Of a stretch of DNA of 64,000 nucleotides, positions 39,203 through 49,179 are shown one piece after another. Position 1 is the stretch's first letter, and the number at the start of each line of letters is the position of its first letter. Position numbers and translations under genes: made by a program. The stretch lies in NCBI RefSeq assembly GCF_029392875.1, contig NZ_CP113946.1, forward strand, positions 1,054,001 to 1,118,000, given 5' to 3'. Below the pieces are notes generated by a model, which saw only the letters and a list, made by a program, of their open reading frames with translations, ran no database searches and had not been told where the DNA came from. Source of the stretch: Lactobacillus sp. ESL0677 (GTDB taxonomy: Bacteria > Bacillota > Bacilli > Lactobacillales > Lactobacillaceae).

Positions 39203-40147
39203 TTACTTTTCTTTGCGTTCAATTATTAACCCGACCCAGCGATCTTGGGACATCGTCAAAGTAATCTTGAAACCATACTGGTCAAGGGCAGCCTTGATCT
39301 TATCTAACTGCAAATAATCAATACCTGAGAAAATAATTTGGCCGCCTTCATTTAGGTGTTCGTCCATTTGCGGAATTAAATCTAGCAGGATTTCAGCCAA
39401 AATGTTAGCTACAATTATATCAAATTTGCCAGAAACCCCTTGCAGCAAACTGGCCTTTTCTACCTTAATATTAGTTAAATTATTTAGGCTAATATTTTCA
39501 CCAGCTGCAGTGACAGCTTCATCAGAAATATCAGTAGCCTCAACACTTTTGGCGCCAAGAAGTGCAGCAGCAATTGCTAAAATACCAGAGCCAGTCCCAA
39601 CGTCAATTACACTTTTAGGCGTTGTCATTGCCCGTTCTAGACCCATCATTGCAAGTTGTGTCGTCTTATGGTTACCAGTACCAAAAGCCAAACCTGGATC
39701 CAGCTTAATCAATTGTTGGTCCTTAAAGGCAGGTTGATAGTTTTCCCACTCAGGAACAATGGCTAAATGGCGGGAAAAATCAATTACATGGTAAAATTTT
39801 TGCCAAGCAGTGTTCCAGTCTTGATCTTGAATAAAAGATGTTGTAATTTTGTCCGAACCGATTGCCAAGCCATAGCCTTTCAATTCAGCAAGTTTATCAT
39901 GATACTTTTGGACCAACTCATTAGCATCGGCTTCTTCATCAAAATATGCGAAAAATTGCATGTCTTCAGGCAAGTCTTTAATTTCATCTAAATTAACAAT
40001 CGTTGAGTCGTGCTCCCAACCGGCATGCTCAAAGTCTGTCCGCTTTCTAGTTTCAGTTCCTAAAGCATGCAAGACATCTTGGCTGTAGACACTAAGTGCA
40101 TCTTCTACTTCATGGCTAGTTTCAATTTTAATAATTAATAATTTCAT
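39203..40147 (-). CDS. prmA: Ribosomal protein L11 methyltransferase
   Basis: A 314-residue PrmA. The SAM loop DVGTGSGILAIAAALLGA follows the conserved DPGLAFGTGNHKTT, with VANILAEIL downstream. It methylates ribosomal protein L11. Conserved position near rel in lactobacilli. Confidence 0.95.
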   Translation of the reverse strand: MKLLIIKIETSHEVEDALSVYSQDVLHALGTETRKRTDFEHAGWEHDSTIVNLDEIKDLPEDMQFFAYFDEEADANELVQKYHDKLAELKGYGLAIGSDKITTSFIQDQDWNTAWQKFYHVIDFSRHLAIVPEWENYQPAFKDQQLIKLDPGLAFGTGNHKTTQLAMMGLERAMTTPKSVIDVGTGSGILAIAAALLGAKSVEATDISDEAVTAAGENISLNNLTNIKVEKASLLQGVSGKFDIIVANILAEILLDLIPQMDEHLNEGGQIIFSGIDYLQLDKIKAALDQYGFKITLTMSQDRWVGLIIERKEK

Positions 40148-40210
40148 TTTAACTTAAAACTCCCTTTTTATTTTTATCCAGGCAATGCTATCATAAAAAA
40201 GGTGATAAAT

Positions 40211-40711
40211 ATGGCAAAGAAAAAAAATAAACTTGAAAAAACATTAGTTGAAAAAATTTTAGATCGGAATAAAATTCCGTATGAACAAACACAATTTACA
40301 ACCCATGAGGATTCTGGTGGTGTTGCCCAAATGGATACTTCTATTTTAAACGAGAAAGAACATTTGGTCTACAAAACCTTGGTTTGCACAGGTAATAAAA
40401 CAGGACCACTTGTCGGTGTTATCCCAGTAACCGAGCATTTAAGCATGAAAAAGCTGGCTAAAAATTCTGGTAATAAAAAGTGCGAAATGTTGCCCCTCAG
40501 AGACTTAGAAAAGACCACGGGTTATGTTCATGGTGCAAATACGCCAATTGGTATCTATTTTAAGCATCATTTTCCAATTTTTCTAGATAGTGGTATGAAA
40601 AATGAAGCAAAAATTGGCGTTTCCAGTGGTAAAGTTGGTCGCAGTGTTTTCTTAAACCCCGATGACCTTCAAAAAGTTACTGATGGAAAGTTCTGTGATT
40701 TACTAGAATAA
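40211..40711 (+). CDS. ybaK: Cys-tRNA(Pro)/Cys-tRNA(Cys) deacylase YbaK family
   Basis: A 166-residue YbaK/EbsC editing protein. Features are KTLVCTGNKTGPLVGVIPV, YVHGANTPIG and the C-terminal GVSSGKVGRSVFLNP. It clears cysteine from tRNA-Pro. A GTG in frame at 40202 is part of the AGGTGA ribosome site, so the ATG at 40211 is the start. Confidence 0.92.
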   Translation: MAKKKNKLEKTLVEKILDRNKIPYEQTQFTTHEDSGGVAQMDTSILNEKEHLVYKTLVCTGNKTGPLVGVIPVTEHLSMKKLAKNSGNKKCEMLPLRDLEKTTGYVHGANTPIGIYFKHHFPIFLDSGMKNEAKIGVSSGKVGRSVFLNPDDLQKVTDGKFCDLLE

Positions 40712-40825
40712 TTTTATCTAGCAAAAATAAAGAAAATATTTTCTATATACAGGGTAAAATAATCAAGCAAAATTCTTCATTTGTAATATAATATAGATTA
40801 ATACAAACATATAAGGAATAGGAAA

Positions 40826-41773
40826 ATGACATTATTAACAGATGAACAGCTTGCAAATATCGCGCACGATTATTTTTTAAGCAAATTAAATATCGCTGAC
40901 ATTTCCAAAAAATACAGCCTCTCGCGTTACTTGATTACCAAGGCGTTAGAAGAAGCCGAAGAAAAAGGAATTGTAAAAATTAGTATCTATCAAAGTCCAA
41001 AGCGGGCCGAAAAATTAGAGCGTAAGTTTCAACAAATTTTTCATTTAAAAGAAGTATACATTTTAGAAGATCTGGAAACCAAAAACCAAGATAATGAAAT
41101 GATTGTTAATTACGCTGCTAAGCAAATTCAAAATTATACTAAGTCAGCTTACGTAGTGGGGTTAACTTGGGGAACATTAATTCGAGATATCATTAATAAT
41201 TTTCCCGAAACTGAACGTGAAAATCTGACTTTTGTTCAGCTTGTCGGCCAAGCAGTTAATGCAAGTAAAAGAAAAAACCAGCTGGTACAACAGGCAGCTG
41301 ATAAATTTGGCGCTAATTGTTTAACCTTTCCAGCTCCACTGTACACAATCAATCCGGGCTTTGTTCAAGACATTATGCAAGAGCCATTCTTTGAATACAT
41401 TAAAACTTTTTATCCTAGAATTGACTTGGTTTTCGCAAGTATTGGAACCGCTCAATCCTTAGAATCTGGACAATTCTTCATGGATTATTATGCAGATAAA
41501 TTATTTAGAAATATGGATCGCAGTCGTGTTGCTGGAATGATTTTTGGTCGACCATACGATATTAATGGCAACTTCTTCAAGCCAATTGAAACTCATATTT
41601 GTGGAATTAGTTTTGATGAAATTATGCGGATTCCCAAACGGTTTGTAATTGTTAAAAATCGCTTCAAGGAAGATGCTCTCTTAGGTGCATTACGAAGTGG
41701 CATAGTTACCCACTTAATCACTACTAGTGGTATTGCCGAACGGGTACTGCATAAAAATATTGAATTTAGCTAA
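40826..41773 (+). CDS. citI: SorC-family transcriptional regulator of the citrate locus
   Basis: A 315-residue SorC/DeoR-type regulator: an N-terminal helix-turn-helix (about 18-50; NIADISKKYSLSRYLITKAL) and a C-terminal sugar-binding-like effector domain (YVVGLTWGTLIRDII). In lactic acid bacteria CitI of this family activates citrate operons in response to citrate. It converges on citX and their ends overlap by eight bases. A TATAAT at 40787-40792 may be its -10. Role is inferred from family and position. Confidence 0.85.
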   Translation: MTLLTDEQLANIAHDYFLSKLNIADISKKYSLSRYLITKALEEAEEKGIVKISIYQSPKRAEKLERKFQQIFHLKEVYILEDLETKNQDNEMIVNYAAKQIQNYTKSAYVVGLTWGTLIRDIINNFPETERENLTFVQLVGQAVNASKRKNQLVQQAADKFGANCLTFPAPLYTINPGFVQDIMQEPFFEYIKTFYPRIDLVFASIGTAQSLESGQFFMDYYADKLFRNMDRSRVAGMIFGRPYDINGNFFKPIETHICGISFDEIMRIPKRFVIVKNRFKEDALLGALRSGIVTHLITTSGIAERVLHKNIEFS

Positions 41774-42308
41774 ATTCTTCATTATAGATATTGCTAATAT
41801 AATTTTGTAATTCTGCTACACTATGACGACGTGATCGCGCACATTCTTTAGCTGGTCGATTACATAAAAAGCAACGACGGACGGTCAAACCTAACTTCGA
41901 CCGCGATAAAGCTGCTTTTTGCTCCTTAACCAAGACGTCAGCATCAAAAAGGCGTCCTAACCTATTTCTGTCTTCAAATGCAATTGTGACTTTTTTTACA
42001 TCTTTGGCATTAGCATTTAATAAATAAAAATTTTCACAGCCACTGGGATTATCCCAGCTCGCTGCCAAGTCATACTTAAAACCCTGAGCTTTCAAATTTT
42101 CTTCTAAATTTGTGCAACCCGTTGTAAAAAGCTGCTTTAAGTAATGGTTATTTTTGATCGGTCCTGGAATATTTAATTTTATATCAAGCAATGTACTGCT
42201 GGGGTGCTGATTAAAAAGCTGCATTTGTAGTGCTGCGCGCCGATCTTTAGCAGCCAACACATCTGTGATACTTTGTGGCGTTCCTGATAAAAAAATTGAT
42301 TGATTCAT
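41766..42308 (-). CDS. citX: Citrate lyase holo-[acyl-carrier-protein] synthase
   Basis: A 180-residue CitX. Recognised by ALQMQLF near the start, GRLFDADVL, and the Cys/Arg-rich RRCFLCNRPAKECARSRRH. It transfers the triphosphoribosyl-dephospho-CoA group to CitD. It lies after a terminator downstream of citF, so it needs readthrough or its own promoter. citG, which makes the prosthetic group precursor, is not in the window. Confidence 0.92.
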   Translation of the reverse strand: MNQSIFLSGTPQSITDVLAAKDRRAALQMQLFNQHPSSTLLDIKLNIPGPIKNNHYLKQLFTTGCTNLEENLKAQGFKYDLAASWDNPSGCENFYLLNANAKDVKKVTIAFEDRNRLGRLFDADVLVKEQKAALSRSKLGLTVRRCFLCNRPAKECARSRRHSVAELQNYISNIYNEEFS

Positions 42309-42340
42309 GATAAACTTCCTTTTTATTGATTATTATAACT

Positions 42341-42384
42341 AAAAAAAGCGTGAAAACGAGCTTTGACTTATTTCCACGCTTTTA
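42341..42384 (-). terminator. Terminator between citF and citX
   Basis: Minus-strand AAAAGCGTGGAAA pairs with TTTTCACGCTTTT and is followed by Ts. It ends the main citrate operon ahead of citX. Confidence 0.8.
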
Positions 42385-42396
42385 ATTTATAAATTT

Positions 42397-43935
42397 TTAG
42401 TCTTTAACTTGCTTGATAGTATCAATAATTGAACCATCACGGTATTCAACTAAAGCAACAGTTCGATTAGTATATTCAAGTGGCTTTGGTATACCAACTT
42501 GTCCTTCAGCCATCTTTTGCAAATTTTTAATGTCAAGAATTTGCAAACCTGGGACTTTGCTAAATGCAGCAATTAAATCTTGCCGTTTAGGATTAATGGC
42601 AATCCCACGTTCAGTTACTAAGACATCAATGGAATCTCCTGGAGTAACTACTGTTTCAACAGAAGGAACTACCGTTGCATTACGACCACGAACAAGTGGC
42701 GCAGTAATAATCGTCATTTTAGCATTTGCTGCATCTTGGTGACCACCAATCGCACCACGAATAACACCATCTGAACCGGTCATTACGTTAACGTTAAAGT
42801 CAGTATCAATTTGCAATGCTGACAAAATAGCAACGTCCAAATTGTTAACAACTGCACCCTTATTATGAGGATCAGCATACCATGAAGCATCAATTTCTTG
42901 TTGGTCTTTGTTTTGTGCCATTGAAGCTGCAGCACCCTTATCAAAGTCCTGTACGTCCATGATTTTCTTAACTAAGCCTTCTGCAAGTAAGTCAGTTGTT
43001 GGCTTAGTAATACCACCTAATGCAAATGAAGCAGTAATCCCATCATCAAGCATTGATTGCCGTAAATAACGTGTTACGGCCAAGGCAGCACCACCAGATC
43101 CAGTCTGGAATGAAAAACCCTGCTTGTAATATGGTGAATTAATAATTACTTGGTTAACCATTTGAGCAATCTTTAATTCTTTTGGATCTTTAGTAAAACG
43201 AGTTGCTCCTGAACCAATTTTATCTGGGTCACCAATCTTATCTACTTTGACAACATAATCAACTTGGTCTTGTTTAATTGAAGCTGGGGTATTTGGATAA
43301 TCAACAATATTATCAGTTAATAAAACCACTTTATCAGCGTATTGCGCATCAATTAAAGCATAACCAAGTGAGCCAAAGACAGCGTCACCATCTTGACCAT
43401 TTGCATTTCCAGCTGGATCTGAAACCGGAACACCGAGAAAGGCAATATCAATTTTAATATCACCCTCTTCAATTGCTCGTGCACGATTACCATGTGACCG
43501 GAAAATAACTGGATTCTTTAAACCACCATGAGAAATAAAGTCGCCTAGTGAACCACGCATTCCTGAAGAAACAATATTGGTAATAACACCCTTTTTAATA
43601 GCTTCAATCACCTTATCGTTCATTACACCGGTAAGCGAAGATGGTGCCAGAGTTAAATCCTTATAACCCATATTAATGATTTTATCCATTATTTTATTAA
43701 AGGCAAAATCACCATTTCTAAAGTGGTGGTGGAAAGAAATTGTCATCCCATCTTTAAGATTGTTCTTAATTACATCGTCAAGTGAATCGACAACCTTGTC
43801 TTCACCAGCAGTAACTCGCACTTTAGGTGCAACTCTTTGAACTTCCGGATTACCAATCGTAGCTGATGTAAATGGCTTTAAATTCATTTCTGACATCAAA
43901 TTGTCTGGTAATTCGCGATTAACTTTATTCTCCAA
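42397..43935 (-). CDS. citF: Citrate lyase alpha subunit (citrate CoA-transferase)
   Basis: A 512-residue CitF. It moves the acetyl/citryl group between acetyl-ACP and citrate. Motifs include [37 protein letters not shown] and [16 protein letters not shown]. The frame is open to an ATG at 43956, but GAGGAGG at about 43944-43951 sits eight bases before a TTG at 43935, which gives [12 protein letters not shown]; this start is preferred. It then overlaps citE by 11 bases. Confidence 0.93.
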   Translation of the reverse strand: MENKVNRELPDNLMSEMNLKPFTSATIGNPEVQRVAPKVRVTAGEDKVVDSLDDVIKNNLKDGMTISFHHHFRNGDFAFNKIMDKIINMGYKDLTLAPSSLTGVMNDKVIEAIKKGVITNIVSSGMRGSLGDFISHGGLKNPVIFRSHGNRARAIEEGDIKIDIAFLGVPVSDPAGNANGQDGDAVFGSLGYALIDAQYADKVVLLTDNIVDYPNTPASIKQDQVDYVVKVDKIGDPDKIGSGATRFTKDPKELKIAQMVNQVIINSPYYKQGFSFQTGSGGAALAVTRYLRQSMLDDGITASFALGGITKPTTDLLAEGLVKKIMDVQDFDKGAAASMAQNKDQQEIDASWYADPHNKGAVVNNLDVAILSALQIDTDFNVNVMTGSDGVIRGAIGGHQDAANAKMTIITAPLVRGRNATVVPSVETVVTPGDSIDVLVTERGIAINPKRQDLIAAFSKVPGLQILDIKNLQKMAEGQVGIPKPLEYTNRTVALVEYRDGSIIDTIKQVKD

Positions 43936-44839
43936 TGTAATTACCCTCCTCATCAATTAAGTTAGAAGCCTTTGCAGTTTCTATAACACGGTTTGCCTTC
44001 GCAACTACCGGCTTATCAACCATCTTGCCATTCATTGAAATAACACCTGAGCCCTTAGCTTTAGCTTCTCGAATTGCATTTTGAACGTTTTTAGCGTTTT
44101 CAATTTCTTCTTTAGTTGGGTTAAAGACATTATTAACCATTGGAATTTGCCGTGGGTTAACTAATGACTTACCATCATAACCAAGCTCATAAATGTATCT
44201 AGTTTCGCGATAAAAGCCTTCAGTGTCCTTCATATTTGAAAAGACAGTATCAAAAGCATAAACGTCAGCTGCTCTAGCAGATTGAAGAACCATATTCCGA
44301 GCAAATTCCAATTCACGCCCATCTGGATAACGGTGCGTATGCATATCAGCAGTGTAATCTTCACCAGAAACGGCAAGTCCCATCATTAAAGGTGTTGCTG
44401 TAGCAATAGTTGGTGTGTTCAAAACACCCTTAGCACTTTCAATCGCTGCCATAACACCAATTGAACCTTTTTCAACACCATATTCTTCTTCTGCTTTTTC
44501 CATGTCCTTAACTAATTTTTGGATCATTTCAGCAGATTCTGTCTTTGGTAAACGAATAACGTCAACACCGGCTTTAACCATCGCTTTAACATCTTCGTCA
44601 TAAAATGGAGTATCTTGACCATTAATCCGAACGACAATTTCAGCACCGCCAAAATCAACATGCTTAATTGCGTTATAGACAAGCATTCTGGCAGCATCCT
44701 TTTCAGTTAAGGAAACAGCATCTTCCAAGTCAAGCATAATTGAGTCTGCACCATAAATACCAGCATCTTTAACCATTGCTGGATTATTGCCGGGCACAAA
44801 CATCATCGTCCGGCGCAAACGATTCTTTACGTAAGTCAT
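43925..44839 (-). CDS. citE: Citrate lyase beta subunit (citryl-ACP lyase)
   Basis: A 304-residue CitE of the HpcH/HpaI-fold lyase family. [40 protein letters not shown] and [12 protein letters not shown] show the metal-binding acidic residues. It cleaves citryl-ACP to acetyl-ACP and oxaloacetate. Its ATG directly follows the citD stop. Confidence 0.96.
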   Translation of the reverse strand: MTYVKNRLRRTMMFVPGNNPAMVKDAGIYGADSIMLDLEDAVSLTEKDAARMLVYNAIKHVDFGGAEIVVRINGQDTPFYDEDVKAMVKAGVDVIRLPKTESAEMIQKLVKDMEKAEEEYGVEKGSIGVMAAIESAKGVLNTPTIATATPLMMGLAVSGEDYTADMHTHRYPDGRELEFARNMVLQSARAADVYAFDTVFSNMKDTEGFYRETRYIYELGYDGKSLVNPRQIPMVNNVFNPTKEEIENAKNVQNAIREAKAKGSGVISMNGKMVDKPVVAKANRVIETAKASNLIDEEGNYIGE

Positions 44840-45136
44840 TTATTGCAATACCTCCAATTCTGGTTTATCAGTAGTTTCAGTAGCTCTTTGTGCTGCAGCT
44901 AAAGTACGTGCAGCAATGACACAATCAAGTGCACCTTTATCAGTAGCTTTGACCTTCGCATTGCTAATACCAAACTTTTCCAAAGTATCAGTAATCACCT
45001 TTTTAATTTGATCGCCGTATGCTTTGATTACTTCTGAATCCAAATCAATTTGAATCCCATCATTACCTTTAGAAATCATTATTTGAATATCTGAAGATTC
45101 TAAAGTTCCTGCGACACCAATTGTTTTAATTTCCAT
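44840..45136 (-). CDS. citD: Citrate lyase gamma subunit (acyl carrier protein)
   Basis: A 98-residue CitD. Ser14 in AGTLESSD is the attachment site of the phosphoribosyl-dephospho-CoA arm. It carries the acetyl and citryl thioesters. It overlaps citC by 11 bases and abuts citE. Confidence 0.95.
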   Translation of the reverse strand: MEIKTIGVAGTLESSDIQIMISKGNDGIQIDLDSEVIKAYGDQIKKVITDTLEKFGISNAKVKATDKGALDCVIAARTLAAAQRATETTDKPELEVLQ

Positions 45137-46181
45137 TAATATTCATTCCTTTCTGAATTCTAGTTTGTAAAACTCTTTGATTACTTTTAATAAAGTTCAT
45201 TGTTGTATTCGGAACGAGCAACTTAATTGCTGCCAAGTCACCTGTTTTAATTAATCGTCTTACTTGAGTAGCAGTGATTACTTGATCATTATTGCTAAAT
45301 CTTGGCACAATCTTGACTTCAATCTGGGGGCTGAGTTCGTTAATTAAACTCTTATTATAGAAATTAGTTGTATATGAGAAAGGTTCTGTCCCCAAATATC
45401 GCCGACTGATTGCCAACTTAGGTGCAATAATGTTTTTAAAAACACGTGCATCAATTGTGGTTTGTGTCTTAATTAAATCATCCGGACTTTTTAAGAAATA
45501 TGCCGGAAAGGTAGCTTGCGAAACTAAATAGTCGCTACCACTAACAACATAGACATTTTTCAAATCAGCAGTTCCACTCTTTACTAGCTGCATCCGCTCT
45601 TCAGTTTTAAATAAGGAAGCATCTGTTGCCACAACAAAAATATAAACCAAATCATTTTCTTGACTAGCTAGCTGAATAAGTCTTTGGTGACCCAAAGTAA
45701 AAGGGTTAGCATTCATTACAATTGCCGCTATTCTTTGATCTTTTTGATTTTCGACTTGCGGAATTGTAGCTAAGAAATCATTTACATCTGGTGTACCACT
45801 TTCTAAAAAAGCTGCTACATCAGTATGAGCCAATTCTGTAAAGCCAAGATGTTGAAAACTAGTTGAGTATTGCGTTTTAGTAAATACAAAATTATGAAAA
45901 ATTTTTCGGTTAAATTGATATTGTTGTAAAGCCGTCACCATCTGATTAAAACGGCTACCAGGAGTGGCCCCTTGATTACAAACAGCAATATACTTTAAAA
46001 CATTACCGGCTACACTCCCTGTTCCGACTAATTCGCCTTCATCATTAATAATCCCTAAAGTATGATCAATGACGTTAACTTCGCGTGAACTAAAATCGTG
46101 TAAGCCCAATTTAATTAAGAATTTTTTCCATTTAGTCCGAACTGTTTGATCGTTCAAATAAAGATCTACGATTTGGTCCAT
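45126..46181 (-). CDS. citC: [Citrate (pro-3S)-lyase] ligase
   Basis: A 351-residue CitC: an N-terminal GNAT-like domain and a C-terminal nucleotidyltransferase domain with MNANPFTLGHQRLI. It acetylates the CitD thiol with acetate and ATP, switching the lyase on. Its start overlaps the alpha/beta hydrolase gene by 16 bases. Confidence 0.94.
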   Translation of the reverse strand: MDQIVDLYLNDQTVRTKWKKFLIKLGLHDFSSREVNVIDHTLGIINDEGELVGTGSVAGNVLKYIAVCNQGATPGSRFNQMVTALQQYQFNRKIFHNFVFTKTQYSTSFQHLGFTELAHTDVAAFLESGTPDVNDFLATIPQVENQKDQRIAAIVMNANPFTLGHQRLIQLASQENDLVYIFVVATDASLFKTEERMQLVKSGTADLKNVYVVSGSDYLVSQATFPAYFLKSPDDLIKTQTTIDARVFKNIIAPKLAISRRYLGTEPFSYTTNFYNKSLINELSPQIEVKIVPRFSNNDQVITATQVRRLIKTGDLAAIKLLVPNTTMNFIKSNQRVLQTRIQKGMNINGN

Positions 46182-46966
46182 TGGGTCACATCCTTTAAGA
46201 AATTAATAATCGCTTGATACATTGCAAGTGGCTGCTCTGCCTGAATTAGATGGCCACAATTCTTGATGACCTGAATTTTAATTCTGGAATTAAGCTTTTG
46301 CATTGCAAATGCAAAATGATAATCAAAAAATGGTGAATTTTTTCCTGCTAAAACAAGCATTGGCATCGTCATGTCCATTAAAACATCACGCCAATCCTGT
46401 TCAGCATGATCAATTAAGCAAAGATAATTATCTTCAGCGCAATAAGGATATTCCTTGGCCTCCTGCTTAGCTTTTGTAAACATTTGATCATCAATATGAG
46501 TATAAAATGCATTACCAAAGTCGATTTTTAAATATTGAGGATAATTATTCCAACTTAATTCCTTAAAACCATATTGCCAAGTTTGATCATGAATCATCTT
46601 TGGTGGTTGATCCAAATCAACTATTGCTCGCAGCCGAGAAGAACCATATAAAGAAAGATAAGACCATAAAGTAGCCGCTCCCATTGAATTACCAATAGCA
46701 ATCACATCATGTAAATCAAGCTTTTGAAATAGTTCTGCCAAATCTTTAGCATGGCGACTAATTCTTTGCCCCTTATACGTTCTTTGTGACCGTCCTTGGT
46801 TACGTGGATCAAGAATAATGAAGCGAAAGTCATCTTTAAATAATTCCATGACTTCAAGCCACATCTGACTTGACCCACCAATACCTGGAATAGCCACAAT
46901 TACTGGTTTAGCTTCATTTGTATCGTAATAATGCAAACGGATACCATCATTAGTGGTAAAATCCAT
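46166..46966 (-). CDS. Alpha/beta hydrolase in the citrate operon
   Basis: A 266-residue alpha/beta hydrolase. The nucleophile elbow is GNSMGA with Ser94, the oxyanion region is IPGIGGSS, and the C-terminal CGHLIQAEQP supplies the histidine. Substrate unknown. It sits between the transporter gene (12-base gap) and citC (16-base overlap), so it is translated with the citrate genes. It is not part of the classical citrate lyase set; a thioesterase or esterase that frees citrate or clears a side product is a guess. Confidence 0.85.
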   Translation of the reverse strand: MDFTTNDGIRLHYYDTNEAKPVIVAIPGIGGSSQMWLEVMELFKDDFRFIILDPRNQGRSQRTYKGQRISRHAKDLAELFQKLDLHDVIAIGNSMGAATLWSYLSLYGSSRLRAIVDLDQPPKMIHDQTWQYGFKELSWNNYPQYLKIDFGNAFYTHIDDQMFTKAKQEAKEYPYCAEDNYLCLIDHAEQDWRDVLMDMTMPMLVLAGKNSPFFDYHFAFAMQKLNSRIKIQVIKNCGHLIQAEQPLAMYQAIINFLKDVTQWTKS

Positions 46967-46978
46967 TGTTATTACTCC

Positions 46979-48445
46979 TTACCACATACCGATGACTTTC
47001 ATCCATAATGTACCGATAATACCAAAAATCAGTAAATAAATAATTCCTAATAGGAAGTTCATCTTCCACCATTCACCTTGTTTAACATAACCCGTCGTAG
47101 CTAAAATTGAAGCAGGTCCGTTAGCATAGTGAGTTGTTGAAGCATTAATTGCACCAGTAAATGCAAGTAGCATAGCAGCTAATTTAAGTGGTGCACCAGT
47201 AGCAACCGCAACAGATAAGAATGGTAAGTACAGTGCCGTCATGTGAGCAGTACCGCTGGCAAAGAAGTAGTGGGTATAGAACATTAAAATGACTAAAACG
47301 ATTAAAACTACCTGCCAACTAACACCGTGCAGACTTAATTGAATCGTCTTTGAGAACCAATCAATAAAACCATAGGAAATTAATTTACCAGCCATAAAGA
47401 CTAAGATTGATAACCAAATCAGAATATTCCAAGCACCAGTTTGTTTTAAAGCATCATTCATTGTTAAAACGCCAGTTAACAGAAGTAAGCCAACTGCTAA
47501 GAAAGCAACAAAAGTAGAATCCAATTGTGGAATCTTAATAATTCCAGATAAAACCCAAAGAATAATTGCAATTAGGAAAACACCAGCCATAATCTTTTCA
47601 GGTGTAGTCACTGGTCCCATTTCTGTTAAACGGTCGTCTGCCCATTTTTTAGCATTAGGTGTTTCCTTGATTTCTGGTGGAAAAATTTTGTAAATAACAA
47701 TTGGAATGATAATTGTTGCAACAATTACTGGTACTAATGCGGCAATAAACCAGCTGATCCAGCTCATGTTGTAGCCTTTTTCAGCAGCCATTTGGGAAGC
47801 AACCAAGTTTGGAGCAGCACCAGTGATAAACAATGCTGTTGAGATGGTGTTAGCATGAAAAGCCATAAAGTCTAAATAAGCACCAATTTTCTTTCGTGAT
47901 GGATCATTTGGCCTTGAACCATAACTTTCTGAAATTGACTTAGTAACAGGCCATACAACACCACCAGTCCGAGCACTGTTAGAAGGAATTAAAGCTCCTA
48001 AGATTAATTCCAAACCAGTAATTGCATAACCGATCCCGATTGACTTTTTACCAAAGCGCCTGATCATCCAGTAGGCAATTCGATTACCTAAACCGGTTTT
48101 ACTAATTCCATAAGCCATAATGAAGGCCATCGCAATTAACCATGCAGCCGAATTGCTGAAGGCACTCAAAATACCCTTATTAACAACGCCAGTTTTTGGA
48201 TCTGGAATATCTTTAATCGGTGCAAGACCAACCAAAACAGTTACAATTAAGCCAACTAATGTTGTCCCACCAATTGGCAATGGCTTTGTAATACAACCAA
48301 CAATTGTAGCAACAAAGACAGCAAACATTTCCCAAGCTTGTGGTGTCAGGCCAGCTGGTCGCCAAGGTGTTGCACACCACAGGACGATTCCGATTATCAA
48401 AGGCCAAATAAACCCTTTATAATTCACTTTTTCTAAAGTTTTCAT
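46979..48445 (-). CDS. DASS-family dicarboxylate/citrate transporter
   Basis: A 488-residue membrane protein of the divalent anion:sodium symporter family (CitT/SodiT type) with about 12 hydrophobic segments. Motifs include CITKPLPIGGTTLVGL and LIPSNSARTGGVVWPVT; the SNT-like SNSART loop belongs to the substrate site. Most likely a citrate/succinate or citrate/malate exchanger, given the operon. A paralog is encoded at 61344-62759. Confidence 0.88.
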   Translation of the reverse strand: MKTLEKVNYKGFIWPLIIGIVLWCATPWRPAGLTPQAWEMFAVFVATIVGCITKPLPIGGTTLVGLIVTVLVGLAPIKDIPDPKTGVVNKGILSAFSNSAAWLIAMAFIMAYGISKTGLGNRIAYWMIRRFGKKSIGIGYAITGLELILGALIPSNSARTGGVVWPVTKSISESYGSRPNDPSRKKIGAYLDFMAFHANTISTALFITGAAPNLVASQMAAEKGYNMSWISWFIAALVPVIVATIIIPIVIYKIFPPEIKETPNAKKWADDRLTEMGPVTTPEKIMAGVFLIAIILWVLSGIIKIPQLDSTFVAFLAVGLLLLTGVLTMNDALKQTGAWNILIWLSILVFMAGKLISYGFIDWFSKTIQLSLHGVSWQVVLIVLVILMFYTHYFFASGTAHMTALYLPFLSVAVATGAPLKLAAMLLAFTGAINASTTHYANGPASILATTGYVKQGEWWKMNFLLGIIYLLIFGIIGTLWMKVIGMW

Positions 48446-48464
48446 GATTATCCTTCTTTATCAT

Positions 48465-49163
48465 TTAAAGACGATATGTATCGTCAATAATCTTGTAACC
48501 TTTGTTAGCAAGCTCTGCATCAACCCAATCTAAATTGCCAGTACCATCATGATAACTTGCAGCTTTAGCATCGTCTTTTTTATGAAAAGCCTGAACCTTT
48601 GGTAATAATTCTGCAGCGTCTTCGCGACCTACTCTAACAACTCCATCGGCATCACCTAAAATGATGTCGCCAGGATAAACACTGGTATTACCACATGAAA
48701 TTGGAACGTTAATTTCACCCGGGCCTTCTTTATAAGGACCGTTAGGTGTTGTGCTAACCGCATAAATTGGCAAATCCCAATCTCTTAATGTGTCAATGTC
48801 GCGCATTGGTCCATCAACAACTACTCCGGCAACATGTCTTTGGTCTCGCAGCCATGTCATCATCACTTCACCAATAACAGCTCGTGTGTTGTCGCCTTCG
48901 TTATCAATAACTACGACATCACCAGGATGACAATATTTTAATGCTGCAAAGATTGTCAAGTTGTCTCCCGGCCGATTATGGACAGTAAAAGCTGGACCAC
49001 ACATTTCCTTTTTAGGCTTAGACATCAGCCTAATTCGAGGTGACATTGCACCCGTTCTGTTCATGCAATCAGCCACATTGGATGAAGGCAATTCTGTATA
49101 AGCCTTAATTACTGCTGCATCTGGCAATTTTCTTTTTAAAAAAATTCGCTTGCCATCTTCCAT
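48465..49163 (-). CDS. RraA-like aldolase/decarboxylase
   Basis: A 232-residue RraA/HMG-aldolase fold protein. GVVVDGPMRDIDTL carries the Arg-Asp pair that, in HMG/CHA aldolases of this fold, binds and activates pyruvate; LGDADGVVRV is also typical. Several such enzymes decarboxylate oxaloacetate. Placed between malate dehydrogenase and the citrate transporter, it is a good candidate for the oxaloacetate decarboxylase of this pathway, since no biotin-type decarboxylase is seen. Activity is inferred. Confidence 0.8.
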   Translation of the reverse strand: MEDGKRIFLKRKLPDAAVIKAYTELPSSNVADCMNRTGAMSPRIRLMSKPKKEMCGPAFTVHNRPGDNLTIFAALKYCHPGDVVVIDNEGDNTRAVIGEVMMTWLRDQRHVAGVVVDGPMRDIDTLRDWDLPIYAVSTTPNGPYKEGPGEINVPISCGNTSVYPGDIILGDADGVVRVGREDAAELLPKVQAFHKKDDAKAASYHDGTGNLDWVDAELANKGYKIIDDTYRL

Positions 49164-49179
49164 TAAAAACGCCTCTTTT

